64,000 nucleotides of DNA from Centrapalus pauciflorus (lineage: Eukaryota; Streptophyta; Magnoliopsida; Asterales; Asteraceae). The stretch covers positions 78,712 through 142,711 of the forward strand of contig JAANYP010004234.1 in assembly GCA_020465985.1 (NCBI GenBank), given 5' to 3'. Shown piece after piece: positions 50,867 through 62,636 of the stretch. The notes beneath the pieces were generated by a model. It was not told the DNA's origin, ran no database searches, and saw only the letters and a list, made by a program, of their open reading frames with translations. The first letter of the stretch is position 1. Each line of letters begins with the position of its first letter. A program made the position numbers and the translations under genes.

Positions 50867-52267
50867 TCACAGACACAGCCCAACAACCCGCCCCACAACT
50901 GACACATACTCAAAGCAAGCTCCGAAAGACATACCCGTAATCATATCAACAGCATCTCGAGCTTCCTCTGCAGTCGCCTGAAAGACCCGACCCCTTGCCC
51001 TAGCATCATGACGACTGGATGACGACGGCTCTACTCTGGCCCCACTAGAACTCGCACCCTGCACCGCTGGTCCCAATTCTGGACAGTCTCGCACTCTGTG
51101 TCCCGGCCTCCCACAACGAAAGCACAATGGCTCTGGAACTGTACACGTAGCGGCAGCATGCCCACGCTGACCGCATCGATAACACCGAGGCACGCACGAC
51201 CCACTATGACGACGGTGGCATCTCGGGCACTCCCGATCTCCACCCAAACTGTCTCCCCTATCGCCTCCATCTCGAGACCTCTGCCCTACACTGCTCTGGC
51301 TCTGCCCTATATATTGCGAACTCTGCCTCTGCCTCTGACTATCTGATCTCTGGCTCCGCCTCCATCCACTTGATCTCCGCTCCCTGTCCCTGTCTCTATC
51401 TCTATCTCTCTCTCGTCTGTCTCTTGAACTCTGTCCCGAACGCCGCTCTCTGGAATCGTCTCTTGAATGCCTCCGGTCTCTCGAGGACCGCTCAGGAGTC
51501 CTCGCACGTCGACTTTGAGAAGATGGCTCCTCCCTCTGCTTGGCTATCTCCCGCTCCCTTATGTGGGCCATCTCTAATGCTCTGGCAAAAGTAAAAGTCT
51601 CGTGCATCCCGACGAACTCTCTGATATCCGCTCGCAGTCCATCAACAAACGCATCGATTCTTCGTTGCTCAGTGGCGACGTAATGAGTTGCAAACTGGGA
51701 GTACTCATTGAACCGATCCACGTATTGCTGCACCGTCATCTCTCCCTGCTGTAGGTGAAGGAATCGCCGCTCCATCTCTCGCCTCTCGTCTCTCGGGATG
51801 TACTGTAGCTCGAACACAGCCCTGAACTGATCCCACGTCATCGCATACGCCACAGAAGATGTCATCGCTGACTCTATAGACTGCCACCACTGTGACGCCC
51901 CTCCTCTCAACAGATAGGTCGCATAACCGACCATATCTCTCGGCTCCACATGCGCAACTCTGAAGGCAGCCTCCACCTCACGCTCCCATGCCATAGCCAT
52001 CCCTGGCTCACCCCCGCCTCTAAACTCTGCCGGATTCCCGGTCATGAAATCCTTAAACGAACCCCCTCGTCGAGACGTAGATGAAGAGGCACCCGTACCC
52101 GTATCCTGACCACCCCCAGCACGTGGTCCCACTCCCTAATCATGTTCCCGCTCCTGCTCTCTCTGCTGCCTGTAAAACTCTGTCAATGCTCCCAGAAGCT
52201 CTGACTTACGAATGAACTCGTCCCCTGCCGGCTTGCCCGCGCTGGATCCCTCGCCCTGATCTGCCAT
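50867..52267 (-). pseudogene. Gypsy gag with two zinc knuckles, interrupted by one stop
   Basis: Starting at ATG 52267 (MADQGEGSSAGKPAGDEF) the frame meets a TAG at 52138-52136, then stays open in the same frame for 421 codons to 50867. It contains the gypsy gag domain (SQWWQSIE, FNEYSQFATHYV), an Arg/Ser-rich basic linker and two CCHC knuckles (CYRCGQRGHAAATC and CFRCGRPGHRVRDC). After RGRVFQATAEEARDAVDMIT the sequence departs from the usual entry into protease, which marks the 5' edge of the pol deletion at about 50935. The last residues are read from non-coding DNA. Confidence 0.9.
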
Positions 52268-52436
52268 AACTATCTGCACAAACCAAAACAATTGAGAACC
52301 ATAGATAGACCACCCAGCGTTATACACTAAGCCAGATTAGTTAATTCCACTAAAATCAATCGCAATGGATCCCCCACGGATCGAAACAAGGTTTAAGTTA
52401 AGCATCCACTAATGATACTCAGACTTCAAACCACAA

Positions 52437-52450
52437 GCTCTGATACCATG
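52437..52450 (-). promoter_or_regulatory. Primer binding site for initiator tRNA-Met
   Basis: The minus strand reads TGGTATCAGAGCTT two bases after the GGTGTTACA end of the 5' LTR. Confidence 0.93.
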
Positions 52451-52451
52451 C

Positions 52452-54333
52452 TGTAACACCCTCCCCGATCCCGGAAATGCCACGTCAATACAATACACAG
52501 GTGGCCCATCTCAATAACTCAATTACACATATGTCATAGGATAACTCGGAATCACCATTAACTTAAAACTTTCACATATACATTAATAACACATATCCGC
52601 TAATTATATAATCCCCAAAGATACTAACATAAACAATACAGGTCAGGTCATTACACAAAATTAACACAAAGCTCCCCAGCTAATCCTCGATCCCAAATCA
52701 ACCCGCACAGCTACCGATCTCTTCTCTGATACCCTGAACATGGAAGACTCGAATACGTAAGCTCGAAAGCTCGTGAGTACTCGAGGGTTAGACTCTGCAC
52801 AGTAAACACATAGCATGCGAACACATAGCACATATACACAGCACAAACTCTATCTCTGTCACTGGCAATCGACATCACTATGCAGGTATGAACACACAGC
52901 ATGAGATCCGAAGCCCTGCACACAATATCACTGAGGGGGACCCTTCCCCAGCTAACGACCGTGCGCACCGGTGGTTAGCCACAACCCTGTAGCACGGGCA
53001 CGAACCGGCTACAGGCCCTGCCGTGTATACACGCTCCAAGGACTGTTAGGGACAGTCAACCTGCGCGATCACACATCGCGAATCACCGTCCGTATGGAAC
53101 TCATCACGAACCCCCGGACTGGATCTCATCTCATGCACATATATCACATATGTGGGAATAGAATTGTACCTGTGCTCGCGTCCCTGTCTCATTCACAGTA
53201 CACAGTAAACACAATACACACATACACGAAGCTAGCTACACAACCATGACTCGGAAAACAATCCCGCGGTTTAGAAAAGAACTCGGGTACTCACCTGATC
53301 GATCCACTAATCCCGGAATCTCTGACTCGGCTCGGCTCGCTGACTCGTCCCTGAAATCACACAGATCCCAACTCGTTAACACAACTCCACGAACATGTAT
53401 CACAAACTCATAATGAACATAAACCCGACTCGGACTTAATTGCAATCCCCAACAGAACCCCGAAAACCCAATCAGAATACGACCCATAACAGACCCGAAC
53501 CCCCGAAACAATCCCAATCGGAAACCCCGAAAATCCGATCAACACCCGACCCAAAATCCCCGACGAGGCCCGACTCGAAAGCAACCCCCAACGAGACCTT
53601 AAAACCCTACGCAGAACCCGGCCCAGCTGCTGACCGCGCCGCGCCCTCTGCACACCGCGCCGCGCCCCCTGCTCCTCTGCGCGTCGCGCCGCGATCATGC
53701 GCCTGCACTCACCCCTGCTCTTCGATTTTCATGGCTGAACTAGGAGAATCTCATCTCCCCAAAACCGATTTCAGCAACAAAAATACATCAAACTCACATA
53801 TATTAAACCCATAAACCTCAAAACTCCAAAACCCTCACCACAACACAACCATAACTCAATATCAACTAACAAATTCATAGGTTCTTACCTCCAAACCTCA
53901 AGAATACAATCAAGATGAAGGAGATGCTCAACCTTTGGCAATCAAACTCAAACCTTGATGATTCCCTTGCTGCTCCAGCTTCAAACACACACACACACAC
54001 ACTATTACACACACTTCACACACTTAAGGCTCATCTCAAATGGATAAGGAGAAGGAAAAAGGCACGTATATAATTATCTCTCTTTTGGCCGGTCCCGAAC
54101 CCATTAACCCGAACCCGATATCGCATTTTCACAATTAATATCCACTTAACCCAATTAACTCCACGAACTCAAATATATAATTAATCCGCTAAATTAATTA
54201 CTCGGAGACACGTAACTCATAAATCCGACACGTTTAATCCACTACTCGGGTTCTCATTGGACCACACAATAATAATTATTTAAACATCCGCTAAAACAAT
54301 TCCACGCAATTATCTCGAAAATGGGATGTTACA
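52452..54333 (-). mobile_element. 5' LTR of the gypsy element, 1882 bp
   Basis: Same as 48192-50067 apart from about a dozen substitutions, a 3-bp insertion near 53704 and a longer (AC)n run near 53990. Confidence 0.95.
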
Positions 54334-54388
54334 TAAACGATTATATCTGGTTTATCAAAAGTTCAATTCAACTTAAAGTAACATATAA

Positions 54389-54733
54389 GGGCTGTTTGGT
54401 AGAGAGATTTGAGGGGAGAGAATTGTGATTTTTCTTGTTTGGGAGAAATGCTCTCAATTTTTTAGCGGAAAATTGAATTCTCTGGGAATTGTTTGAAGGC
54501 TAAATATGGAGAAATACAATTCTCTCCATTTGGTAGAGAAATGGTGAGAATTGACTGTCTTGTGTCTCTACTCCACCTGAGCCACCATTTTCTCCTCTTT
54601 ATTTCTCTGTTGATACCAAACAAGATACGCAATTTCAATTCTCCACCCAATTTCATTTCTCTCCAATTACATTTCTCCCCCATTTTCATTTCCATTTCTC
54701 CTCATTTCTTTTCTCTGTACCAAACGCACCATA
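54389..54733. mobile_element. MITE with ctgtttggta ends
   Basis: Ends gggctgtttggtagagag and ctctgtaccaaacgcacc are inverted; the interior repeats gagaat/attctc blocks of both orientations. Class unclear (hAT or PIF type); no clear duplication. Confidence 0.6.
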
Positions 54734-55577
54734 AATGTTTTTCAACTATAACATTTTGTATGCTATCAACGTAGGATGTCACGAAAAAAAAAAAAAATTC
54801 TCCATAAACTTTAACCCAAACATAATTTTTATTTTTATACACATGTGAGAATAGTTTAATATAAAAAAAATAAAAAATTGTGTGCTTGATTTAAATTTAA
54901 AATATAAACAGAAAATTTAAAAGAATCTAGTTTTATCTAAGAATTAATACAATAAGATAAAAAAAAAATTCTAAAGAAGAAAAACCCAAAATATGTAAGC
55001 TAACTCCATTTTATAAAAAATAACATAAACACTAACCTTTAATTAAATATTTCATGTACACTTATAAATTTTTATTCTCAATGGTCGTCGGATATCATTA
55101 TAAATATATGAAGATGAATCCTCAAATTACAAATCATAGATTATATTTGATTTTTTTTATACCGAAAAATATCATATTTGTAAGATAAAAAAATTATATG
55201 TTTTAATTAAAATTAAACATCAAATTATCTTAAAAAATTAAATTTAGATTAATATTAGAATACTTAATATATTCATTTTTTAATTGTATGGATTAAATAT
55301 GAAAGTATTTGAATTAGATTTCATATTTTCTTGATAATGATTTAGTAAAATTAAAAATCTAATTATGAAAAAAAAATGCAGGAAATAACAATTTTAAAGG
55401 GATGAGAAAATGAGACGTGACATGAGAGATTTTCTTTTATTAATATATATAGAATATAGATATAGATATAGATTTTGTCATAAGTGTTTTTTTGAGGATT
55501 AATATAAAAAGACCATGATGTTTTTCACAATCACAAATTAACGTGTTTAAGCAATAAGTTATTTCAGATTTTAATAA
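54734..55577. other. AT-rich sequence with a Helitron 5'-end-like motif
   Basis: The minus strand near 55460 reads tctatatatattaataaaag followed by tctcatgtcacgtctc, like the 5' ends of nearby Helitrons. No matching 3' end. No gene. Confidence 0.4.
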
Positions 55578-55790
55578 GGGCTAATGATCAAAAATAGTAA
55601 CATCTTTTGTCATTTTTTTCATTAATAGCAACATTATTATTTTTTTTATCATTAATAACAATAACTTTTGTTTTTTTATCAATATTAGCAACTTTTAACC
55701 CAACTAACTGGAAACTAACTGAGTTTCCAGTTAACTTAGCTGACATGGATTCTTTTTGCTGAGTTGGATACCCACGTGTATAACCAGATG

Positions 55791-56077
55791 TAGAGGTGAG
55801 CGACGAGTACCATTTCCCGAACCCGAACCGGTACCGGTACCGACCGATATCGAATTAATATATTCGGTTCGGTATTCGGTTTTAAATTAGTTAAAATTCG
55901 GTACTTTCGGTTCGGTATTCGGTTCTTAAATTAGCTAAAATTCGGTATTCCGAACCGAACCGACACCATATAAAATTATACGGTTCGGTATTCGGTTCTT
56001 CCAAAACTAATAATTCGGTTTCGGTATTTTCGGGATCGGTACCGGTTCGATTCGGTACGGTACCGAGCTCACCCCTA
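55791..56077. mobile_element. hAT MITE, 287 bp, nested in the Pack-MULE terminal repeat
   Basis: Ends TAGAGGTGAGC and GCTCACCCCTA, with the 8-bp duplication ACCAGATG on both sides (55783-55790, 56078-56085). The interior is made of cggttcggtattcggtt repeats. The uninterrupted right terminal repeat of the Pack-MULE shows the empty site. Confidence 0.95.
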
Positions 56078-56095
56078 ACCAGATGTACCAGGTTA

Positions 56096-56650
56096 TCAAC
56101 TTGGCTTCTGGATGTGCCACCATCGCCGCCCGAACCGCCAGAATCTTGGGCCAGTATGAGGGCATATTGGGGGTTGAGTAAGACGTTGTAAAAGATATCG
56201 TAACCATGGATTCGACAATAAATCTACTTTATTCCAGTAAAATCTTAACAAGAAATGGTCTCCGGTAGGGCTTTTGCATGGGGTTGATCGTGATCCGGTG
56301 ACGATAAAGACTCGCTCTTGCGACCTGGGATCGAATGAAGGGTGAAGTTTAAGCAATGTTCGTCTTTTTCGGTCCCAATTATTGATGGGTTTGTGGAGGG
56401 TGTAGTCGAAGCTTGAGTCGTCGTAGAAGGTTCAGACGGGTGGGTCGTATTTGAGGTTGGAGGCCGAGTCGGGTTGGTTGTTACAGTTGCAGGTGTTTGG
56501 ATAGAGAGAAAATGGGGATTGAGTCGAAAGTGGAGAAGAAGAGGGCCCAAAGAATTAACAATGCAGACACAGCTCCGGCAAGGAAGACGGAGGGTCGGTC
56601 AAGAATGCGAATCGCCGGCTTTTGCTAGCCGGTGGGGGAGAATGCCACCA
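56096..56650 (-). pseudogene. Captured fragment of a GT34 glycosyltransferase gene
   Basis: Split over three frames of the minus strand are blocks typical of family GT34 (xyloglucan xylosyltransferase / galactomannan galactosyltransferase-like, Golgi type II membrane enzymes): an N-terminal hydrophobic anchor (VFLAGAVSALLILWALFF, about 56595-56540), then HPSFDPRSQERVFIVTGS, TPCKSPTGDHFLLRFYWNKV, IHGYDIFYN and YWPKILAVRAAMVAHPEA. It has in-frame stops and at least two frameshifts (one extra T near 56220, another near 56190), and ends before the family's DxD catalytic motif. It is an N-terminal piece with no possible enzyme activity. Confidence 0.85.
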
Positions 56651-56901
56651 TGGAGGATCCCAAAATTTTATCCTGGTACATCTGGTTATACATGTGGGTG
56701 TCCAACTCAGTAAAAAAAATCAATGTCAGCTAAGTTAACTGGAAACTCAGTTAGCTTCAAGTTAGTTGGGTTAAAAGTTGCTAATATTGATAAAAAAAAG
56801 ACAAAAGTTATTGTTATTAATGATAAAAAAAAATAATGTTGCTATTAATGAAAAAAATGACAAAAGATGTTACTATTTTTGGTCATTAGTCCTTTTAATA
56901 A

Positions 56902-57565
56902 ATCATTTAACATTTTGATTTTTTTTAAAGAGAAAAAAACATCCCTGAAACATGAACAATAAAAACTAACTCGTCGTCATAAACATAAACAGTAAAAAGC
57001 AACATAAAATGAGGTCTCAATTTATGTTTTTTTTAAAATGAGGTCTCAAATTTATACAGTGAATTTGAGAACCTTTTTCTCATTTTGCTTCTTAACGGTT
57101 AATACTTGTTTATTTTAGGGATAATTGCATAAAAAATTCTTAACTTGCCAGTTTTTTGTGATTAAAACCACAAATCATTTTTCGTTGCATACAATATCCC
57201 GAACTAACTAAAAATCAGTATATCCAGGGGCGGATTCAATTATTTACAACGGGTGTCACTTGACACCGATAAATTTTCAAAATACTGAGTTATGTACGTA
57301 TCAAAAACCCGAGTGACACCTAAGATTTTTTTTGAGTGACACCTAAGAAAAGTTTATAAAATTATAACATACGTATCTAATTTATATTTGTTGTTTATAT
57401 TACTTAAATTTATTAAAATAATACTGAGTTTTAATTAAAAAAATTTTAAAAAGGCCAACGAAATATAAAAACAACAATGAACAATGTTAATTAAGTTAGC
57501 CCAAAAAGGCCAAAAGATTTTTAAAAAAACCCAAAAAAAATTAGTTCATGCCTTTGAAAGTTGAA

Positions 57566-57566
<1 letters not shown>
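56902..57566. other. AT-rich spacer with a possible hAT end
   Basis: 57226-57360 starts caggggcggattcaatt and repeats the phrase gtgacacctaag twice; degenerate hAT elements in plants start this way. The second end was not found. Confidence 0.35.
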
Positions 57567-57610
<44 letters not shown>

Positions 57611-57682
57611 CCTCTCTCTTCTCTCTCTCATCTCTCATCTCTTCTCTCTCACCTCTCTCTCTTGTTCCTCTCTCTCTCTCTC
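57567..57682. repeat. (CT)n microsatellite
   Basis: A (TC)n run of about 20 units followed by imperfect CT-rich sequence. Confidence 0.95.
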
Positions 57683-58401
57683 GGATTAATAAATGTTTTT
57701 CTATCAAGTTCTCCAGTTGTCATTCTTAAATAGTTTATTTGTAACGTTTTAGTATACGTGAGTAAATATGATTTAATACTTTCCCTCTCACCCACACTGA
57801 ACTCCTGTTTTGGGCGTGTGATGTCGAGAGGGCAGACAAATTTAGCTCAATCGTTAAGGTTGGTTTATTTTTAGTTTTGATATGTTAACTTATTGTGGTA
57901 TTTAAGGGGGTCTTGGTGAGAGAAAAAAAAATGGTAGGGGTGCAGACAGATGATTTCAAAAAATAAGACTGCGAATGCAGCAATGTAGGGTTTCGGTGGA
58001 TCACTACAATTTATCCTCACAAATAACAACTTCATACATACAATATTTCAATCAATTTTTACATTTATCGTATACATATCCTTAATAGATATCTTCATTT
58101 ATCTAACATCTCCTATCACCTGTAATATAATTTTCTTTCTTTTTTTGTTCTATTTTTTCAATTCTTCTCCAAATTATTCTCACTTTTTTTTTCTTTTAAG
58201 TAATAATCTTTATATATGCTTTAAATTCCAACCACATTTCATTCCTATTTTATCCTAAAATACGTCTCCTTTTTTTATAACTGCTTATTCTTACATTTAT
58301 TAATGTTATTTGGCAAAACATTTACAGAAATCCACCAAACTTTTTTGTATTTCCAACTACTTATTATGCAATTACTTTTCTCTTTTCAATTCAAAATATC
58401 A
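57683..58401. other. AT/CT-rich sequence without recognisable features
   Basis: Nothing supported; it ends where copia homology starts. Confidence 0.45.
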
Positions 58402-58758
58402 TATCAAACGTTTTCCACATCATCTACTGAAGCAGAATATGTAGCAGCTGCAAGTTGCTGCTCACAGGTAATGTGGATCCAAAATCAGCTTAGAGACTAT
58501 GGTATGAATTTCTTATCCACTCCTATTTATATTGACAACTCAAGTACAACCAGCATTGTGCAAAACCCAGTGAAATTCCCAAAAACCAAGCATATAGAAA
58601 TCAAATTTCACTTTATCAGAGATTGTAATGAAAAGAAGTTAATCCTAGTTACCAAAATACATACAGATGATCAGTTAGCTGATCTATTCACAAAACCTTT
58701 TGATGTAGGAAGGTTCACTTTCCTAGTATCAAATATTGGTATGGTAAACATGGATTAA
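58402..58758 (+). pseudogene. Copia RNase H C-terminal fragment
   Basis: Begins within FSTSSTEAEYVAAASCC and continues with QNQLRDYG, IYIDNSSTTSIVQNPV, KTKHIEIKFHFIRD and ADLFTKPF to TAA at 58756. This is only the last 115 or so residues of pol; the start lies in unrelated DNA. Confidence 0.9.
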
Positions 58759-58793
58759 TTGATTTTCATTATTATCTACTCAGTATGCTTATT

Positions 58794-58804
58794 TAAGGGG
58801 GAGA
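58794..58804 (+). promoter_or_regulatory. Polypurine tract behind pol
   Basis: TTAAGGGGGAGATAC 40 bases after the pol stop, before the leader of the third ORF. Confidence 0.7.
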
Positions 58805-59100
58805 TACTGTTTCATTGAAAAGTTGCATAATTTTTAACTAACAGCTTGAGTATTTTCTCAAGCTGCTAGTTCATTTTCTCATGCTGTTAGTTGTTTTCAC
58901 TTGATCTGTCAAAGTGTGCAGAGTATTTGGGTAATTTCTCAAATGTGCGCGCGGGACCCAACCTTTTCGAAACCTTTAAAGGTCCCGATTTCGTTCAGTT
59001 GTAACTACCAGTTACATATTCTTCTTCCACGGCCTCTTGCTTTCTCTCTGAACGAATCACACATTCTTCTTTCAAACCCTAAACCATCGTTTCTTCATCA
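58805..59100 (+). promoter_or_regulatory. Leader and possible promoter of the third ORF
   Basis: Contains repeated (c/t)tcaagctg(c/t)tag motifs, a TATA-like cctttaaagg (about 58972), a CT-rich stretch and a telo-box-like aaaccctaaacc (59078-59088) just before catcaATGG. This is a typical plant 5' UTR composition. Promoter activity is inferred. Confidence 0.4.
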
Positions 59101-61869
59101 ATGGAGTTTGTAAAAGAACACAACTGCCTCCCATACACCCTAAAACACTCTGAACTTCAACCGTTTCATGCAATGATGGATTTCCTCAGGCACTCCCATA
59201 TCCATTATGCCCTATCCATTAACCCTACTATATACATCTCCCATATTGAACAGTTCTGGAATCATGCATCTGCTCAAACCATCAATGGAGTGCCTGCCCT
59301 CATATCCAAGATTGATGAAACTGTCATCAATATCACTGAGGAATCCATTAGACATCACTTGCATCTTCAAGATGCCTCAGGTATAACCGACCTATCCCTT
59401 CAAGCTTTACATTTTGGTCTTCAAAATATTGGTTATAGGGGTCCTGCTGATTCTTTTACTTTTCTTAAGGCACACTTTTCTCCTAAATGGAAATACCTTG
59501 TGCATATTATTCAGCAATGTTTAAGCCCCAAAAGAACTGGTTGGTCTGAGTTTTCTTCAAATATTGCCACTGCCTTAGTGTGCTTTTCTACTGGCCAACA
59601 GTTCAATTTTTCTAACATGATTTTTCAGGGGATGTTATGGCATCATTCCCTAAAGAATGGGAAATTTCTGATATATCCTAGGTTTTTGGCAGAAATTATT
59701 GCACACACCTGCACAACTCCACATTTACATAAACGGATACATGTTTCCCATAGGCACTCACTGTCTTCAATCAAAAGGCTGTTAAAGCCAAGTGCCAATT
59801 TTGTAAGTATAGATGTTCCATTGCCTTCTGCAATGATGAACATCATTCCAAGAAACAGAGGAGAGGGTCATGAGCAGGCTCAGCCTAACATCACTGCTAC
59901 ACCCCCAAGACCCCAACCCACTCCTCATGATACAAATATTCCCTCTGATCCTTTTGAACAGCCAACTCGCCCACTAAAATTCTTATACAAAAGGAAAAAG
60001 GGACCAGGACCTCCTTCCTCCTCCTCCCTCAGACAAGAGCCATATATCCCTGTGCAGGAGGACACTTCTGCACAGCATATCCAAAGGGAACCACTTGAGG
60101 AAACTCCCATCCTCACTCAGGAGGTGAACATCTCTTCAGAGATGGTTCATATGGGTTCTGTGGCTGGCACTACTGATGTTTCTGCAAAAGAGGCACAGGA
60201 AGGTGCCAACATCTCTAAGACCACACCCATGGCAACAGCCAGTGTGCAAACACAAGCTGGAAGTCCCCAGTACCAAGAATAGAGGGGCCCAGAAGTTTCT
60301 ACTTCTGGTATTAATGTCAGTGATAGATCCCAAGCACCTCAGGTGTTTTCTGATCTTGAGACAAGTCTGCAACTCATGCTCTTGACGGATCCCAAGCTGA
60401 AACCTGTTGTAGCCATGTTGCAATATCAAATGTCCATCATTGCTGCACAGGGGGCTCAAATTTTTGCACTCAAGCAGGCAGAGGCTGCTCAGAATAAAAG
60501 AATGGATTATCTTCACAAAGGGTTCACCCTCTGTGGAAATAAGATCATGAAATTAGAGCAGATGATTCAAACCCAAGGGGCAAAGGCTGTAGGTCCTTCT
60601 GACCAAACCAATGCTTCCAAAAAGGGGGAGAATCAGGAGGTTCCCAAATCAGTCCAAGCAACATCAACAGTCCCACTTTTTAGGCTAGCAGTCCCAACAA
60701 CTTCTCAAGCTGTTAGCCTAGAATCTCAATCTGCTTCTTCAAAAGCTACTGGAGTTGTGATCAGGGAAGGAATTCAAGCTCCATCAAGTACAGTCCAAGC
60801 AATGTCCCCTTCTGCAAAAGACAAGGGCAAGGGCATCCTCATTGAATCTCCAAAGCACAAATTCTCCTCCAAAGAAGCCTAGATTGCCTTTGATGCTGAA
60901 GTTGCCAAGAAACTGGCAGAAGAAATGGACAAAGAATTAGATCAGCAAGCCCAGCCCCCAATAGATGATGATGAGACATTAGGTGATTACCTAAAGGGAT
61001 TTGTGGGAAAACAAGGTGAAAAGAAGAGAAAGATGCCAACAGGGCATACCAAGGCTGAGCACAGAAGATTCTTAATCAATTTTGCCTTTGCAGCAGGAAT
61101 TCCAAAGAAAATGGCTCAGTCCACGACTACTGATAAGCTGCAGGAGATACATGATAAAAAAATGGAGAAAAGAAAGAAAACAAAAGTCTCTCCAGAAGTT
61201 CATCCATCCCAAGAAGTCCAACCATCTAAGAAATCAGTCCAAACTGAAGCTGCTGCTAGTGCATCTGTTCCCACTGATCAAGTTGTTATTCCTTCATCTG
61301 TTAAAAGAGTGCTATTTGAGCAACAAATGCAAAAGATCATGGAGATAGAAAAGTTGATTGATCAACATGATTTCACAAAGCCTCAAATCAACTACTGGTT
61401 TGCTAAGTCACTGGATGAAAGAGATTTAAGGGTCAAGTTTGTAATAAGGAGAGAGTCTGGACCAGAAGAAGAGTTTGATACATTCTGGCAAATGGTTCAG
61501 AAGTTGACCAGGGATGAGCTAATAAAGATGCACAATATAGGGTCTGTTTCACAAGTGAGATCTGCTCTACCACAAGTGAAGCAACTTATCAGAGATCTAA
61601 GTTCAATTGCTGATCCTGAATTTGCAAGAAAAGAAATAGAAGATGCTGAGAAGAAAGGGAAAAAGATCAAGGAAGTTCATATTTTTGTCAAATCCAGAAC
61701 TAACAGAATCAAATTCACATATGGGTTTGGTATTTTCTTCAATCTCGAGTTTTATAATTTTTCAAAAGATATGCTGCTCCAAATAAAATCAGTTAGGATA
61801 TCTTGTGATAAAGAAGAGATGAAGAGAGAATTTTTGAAGGCTATAGATCATAAACTTGCACAGTTGTAA
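59101..61869 (+). pseudogene. Copia third ORF, broken by two in-frame TAG codons
   Basis: A single 923-codon frame from ATG 59101 (MEFVKEHNCLPYTLKHSE) to TAA at 61867-61869, interrupted by TAG at 60280-60282 and 60880-60882. The first 250 residues (NPTIYISHIEQFWNHAS, SPKWKYLVHIIQQCLS, FSSNIATALVCFSTGQQFNF) correspond in layout to residues 70-295 of the ORF at 3839-153. From memory, ORFs of this type are abundant in composite-family genomes. A Pro/Ser-rich middle and a Lys-rich C-terminal part (GEKKRKM, KKMEKRKK) follow. No signal peptide or membrane segment. Function unknown. Confidence 0.85.
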
Positions 61870-61960
61870 GTTTTTGAAAGCCTTATTTGGTAAATAACAG
61901 TTTACTTTTTTTATTTCCATTTTTGTATAGAACTTAAAGTCTTGTGTAAAGAATTTAAGT

Positions 61961-61971
61961 TAGGGGGAGAT
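61961..61971 (+). promoter_or_regulatory. Polypurine tract
   Basis: TAGGGGGAGAT directly before the TGTTGGG start of the LTR. Confidence 0.85.
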
Positions 61972-62636
61972 TGTTGGGAAATAGTTTAAGTATGTTCAAA
62001 TTGTTAGTTAGACTTCTCAAACTGTTAGTAGATTTTAGATGTAAATCCAATGTTCATGCTGCTAGTTGAAGAAACTCGAGCTGCCAGTGTAAAAGTTCAA
62101 GCTACCAGAGCAAATCAACTCGAGCTGCTCAGATCATGCTGTCAAGAGATTCAAGCTGCTCAACAGTTTCATAAACAGAAAATGCTGATTTTCAGGAAAG
62201 ATATCTACACGAAGATTCCAGCATATCTACTATCAGAGAAGTCATAGTCTTTCAAGGAAACAAGTCCAAAAAGCAATATAAATAGACAGAATAGGTTTTC
62301 TATTATATAGAAGTTTTCTGCATATTTTGAGTCTGTAATTGCTTTGTTGATTAAGTTTTCATAAGCCTCTAAGGTTGTAAAACCCTAAGAACAGTCTGTG
62401 TTCTTCGTCTAATCAAACAGATTAGAGGTGATTGTAATCATTGAATTCAGCAATACATACAGTTTTGATTACTTCTTATGTTTTATGCTTCATTGATTCT
62501 GAAAGTTTTTGTTAAAATAATTAAGTGTTATTCCGCAAACTTCTTAATTAAACTTTGATTCAAAGCAAGATTATTGATTTATACTCTGATAAATTCAAAT
62601 CAGTTAATCTTGGTTATTCAGTTTTAGATCCTGACA
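61972..62636 (+). mobile_element. 3' LTR, about 665 bp
   Basis: Starts TGTTGGGAAATAG. Contains several gttagt and caagctgct motifs like those in the leader at 58830-58890, and a TATA-like aatataaatag at about 62275. The right end (ctgaca, 62636) is a guess from the CA terminus. Confidence 0.65.

Larger units (their letters stand above)
48192..54333 (-). mobile_element. Young Ty3/gypsy LTR retrotransposon carrying gag only
   Basis: Two nearly identical LTRs of about 1.88 kb enclose 2.4 kb. The 5-bp target duplication TAAAC is perfect (48187-48191 and 54334-54338). The minus-strand order is 5' LTR (54333-52452), iMet primer site, gag, a deletion scar, non-coding sequence, polypurine tract and 3' LTR (50067-48192). 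Protease, RT, RNase H and integrase are absent. LTR starts (TGTAACATCCC) and the gag recall Tekay/Del-type chromoviruses. About a dozen LTR substitutions by eye indicate a recent insertion. Confidence 0.95.
55578..56892. mobile_element. Pack-MULE with about 225-bp terminal inverted repeats
   Basis: Ends gggctaatgatcaaaaatag and its inverted partner, flanked by a perfect 9-bp duplication TTTTAATAA (55569-55577 and 56893-56901), which is the Mutator size. The terminal repeats cover roughly 55578-55782 plus 56078-56095 on the left and 56668-56892 on the right. Between them is GC-richer DNA holding a gene fragment (56096-56650). A hAT MITE is nested in the left repeat. Confidence 0.9.
58402..62636 (+). 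mobile_element. Ty1/copia element with third ORF, 5'-truncated
   Basis: Order on the plus strand: end of RNase H (58402-58758), a first polypurine tract (58794-58804), a leader, the third ORF (59101-61869), a second polypurine tract (61961-61971) and the 3' LTR (61972 to about 62636). Everything upstream of RNase H is missing. Different subfamily from the element at 1-7563, but the same plan. Confidence 0.85.

Noticed and set aside
54493..54774. 93-codon plus-strand frame rich in Phe/Ser/Leu
   Set aside because: Lies in a MITE of ttctccattt repeats; composition artefact.
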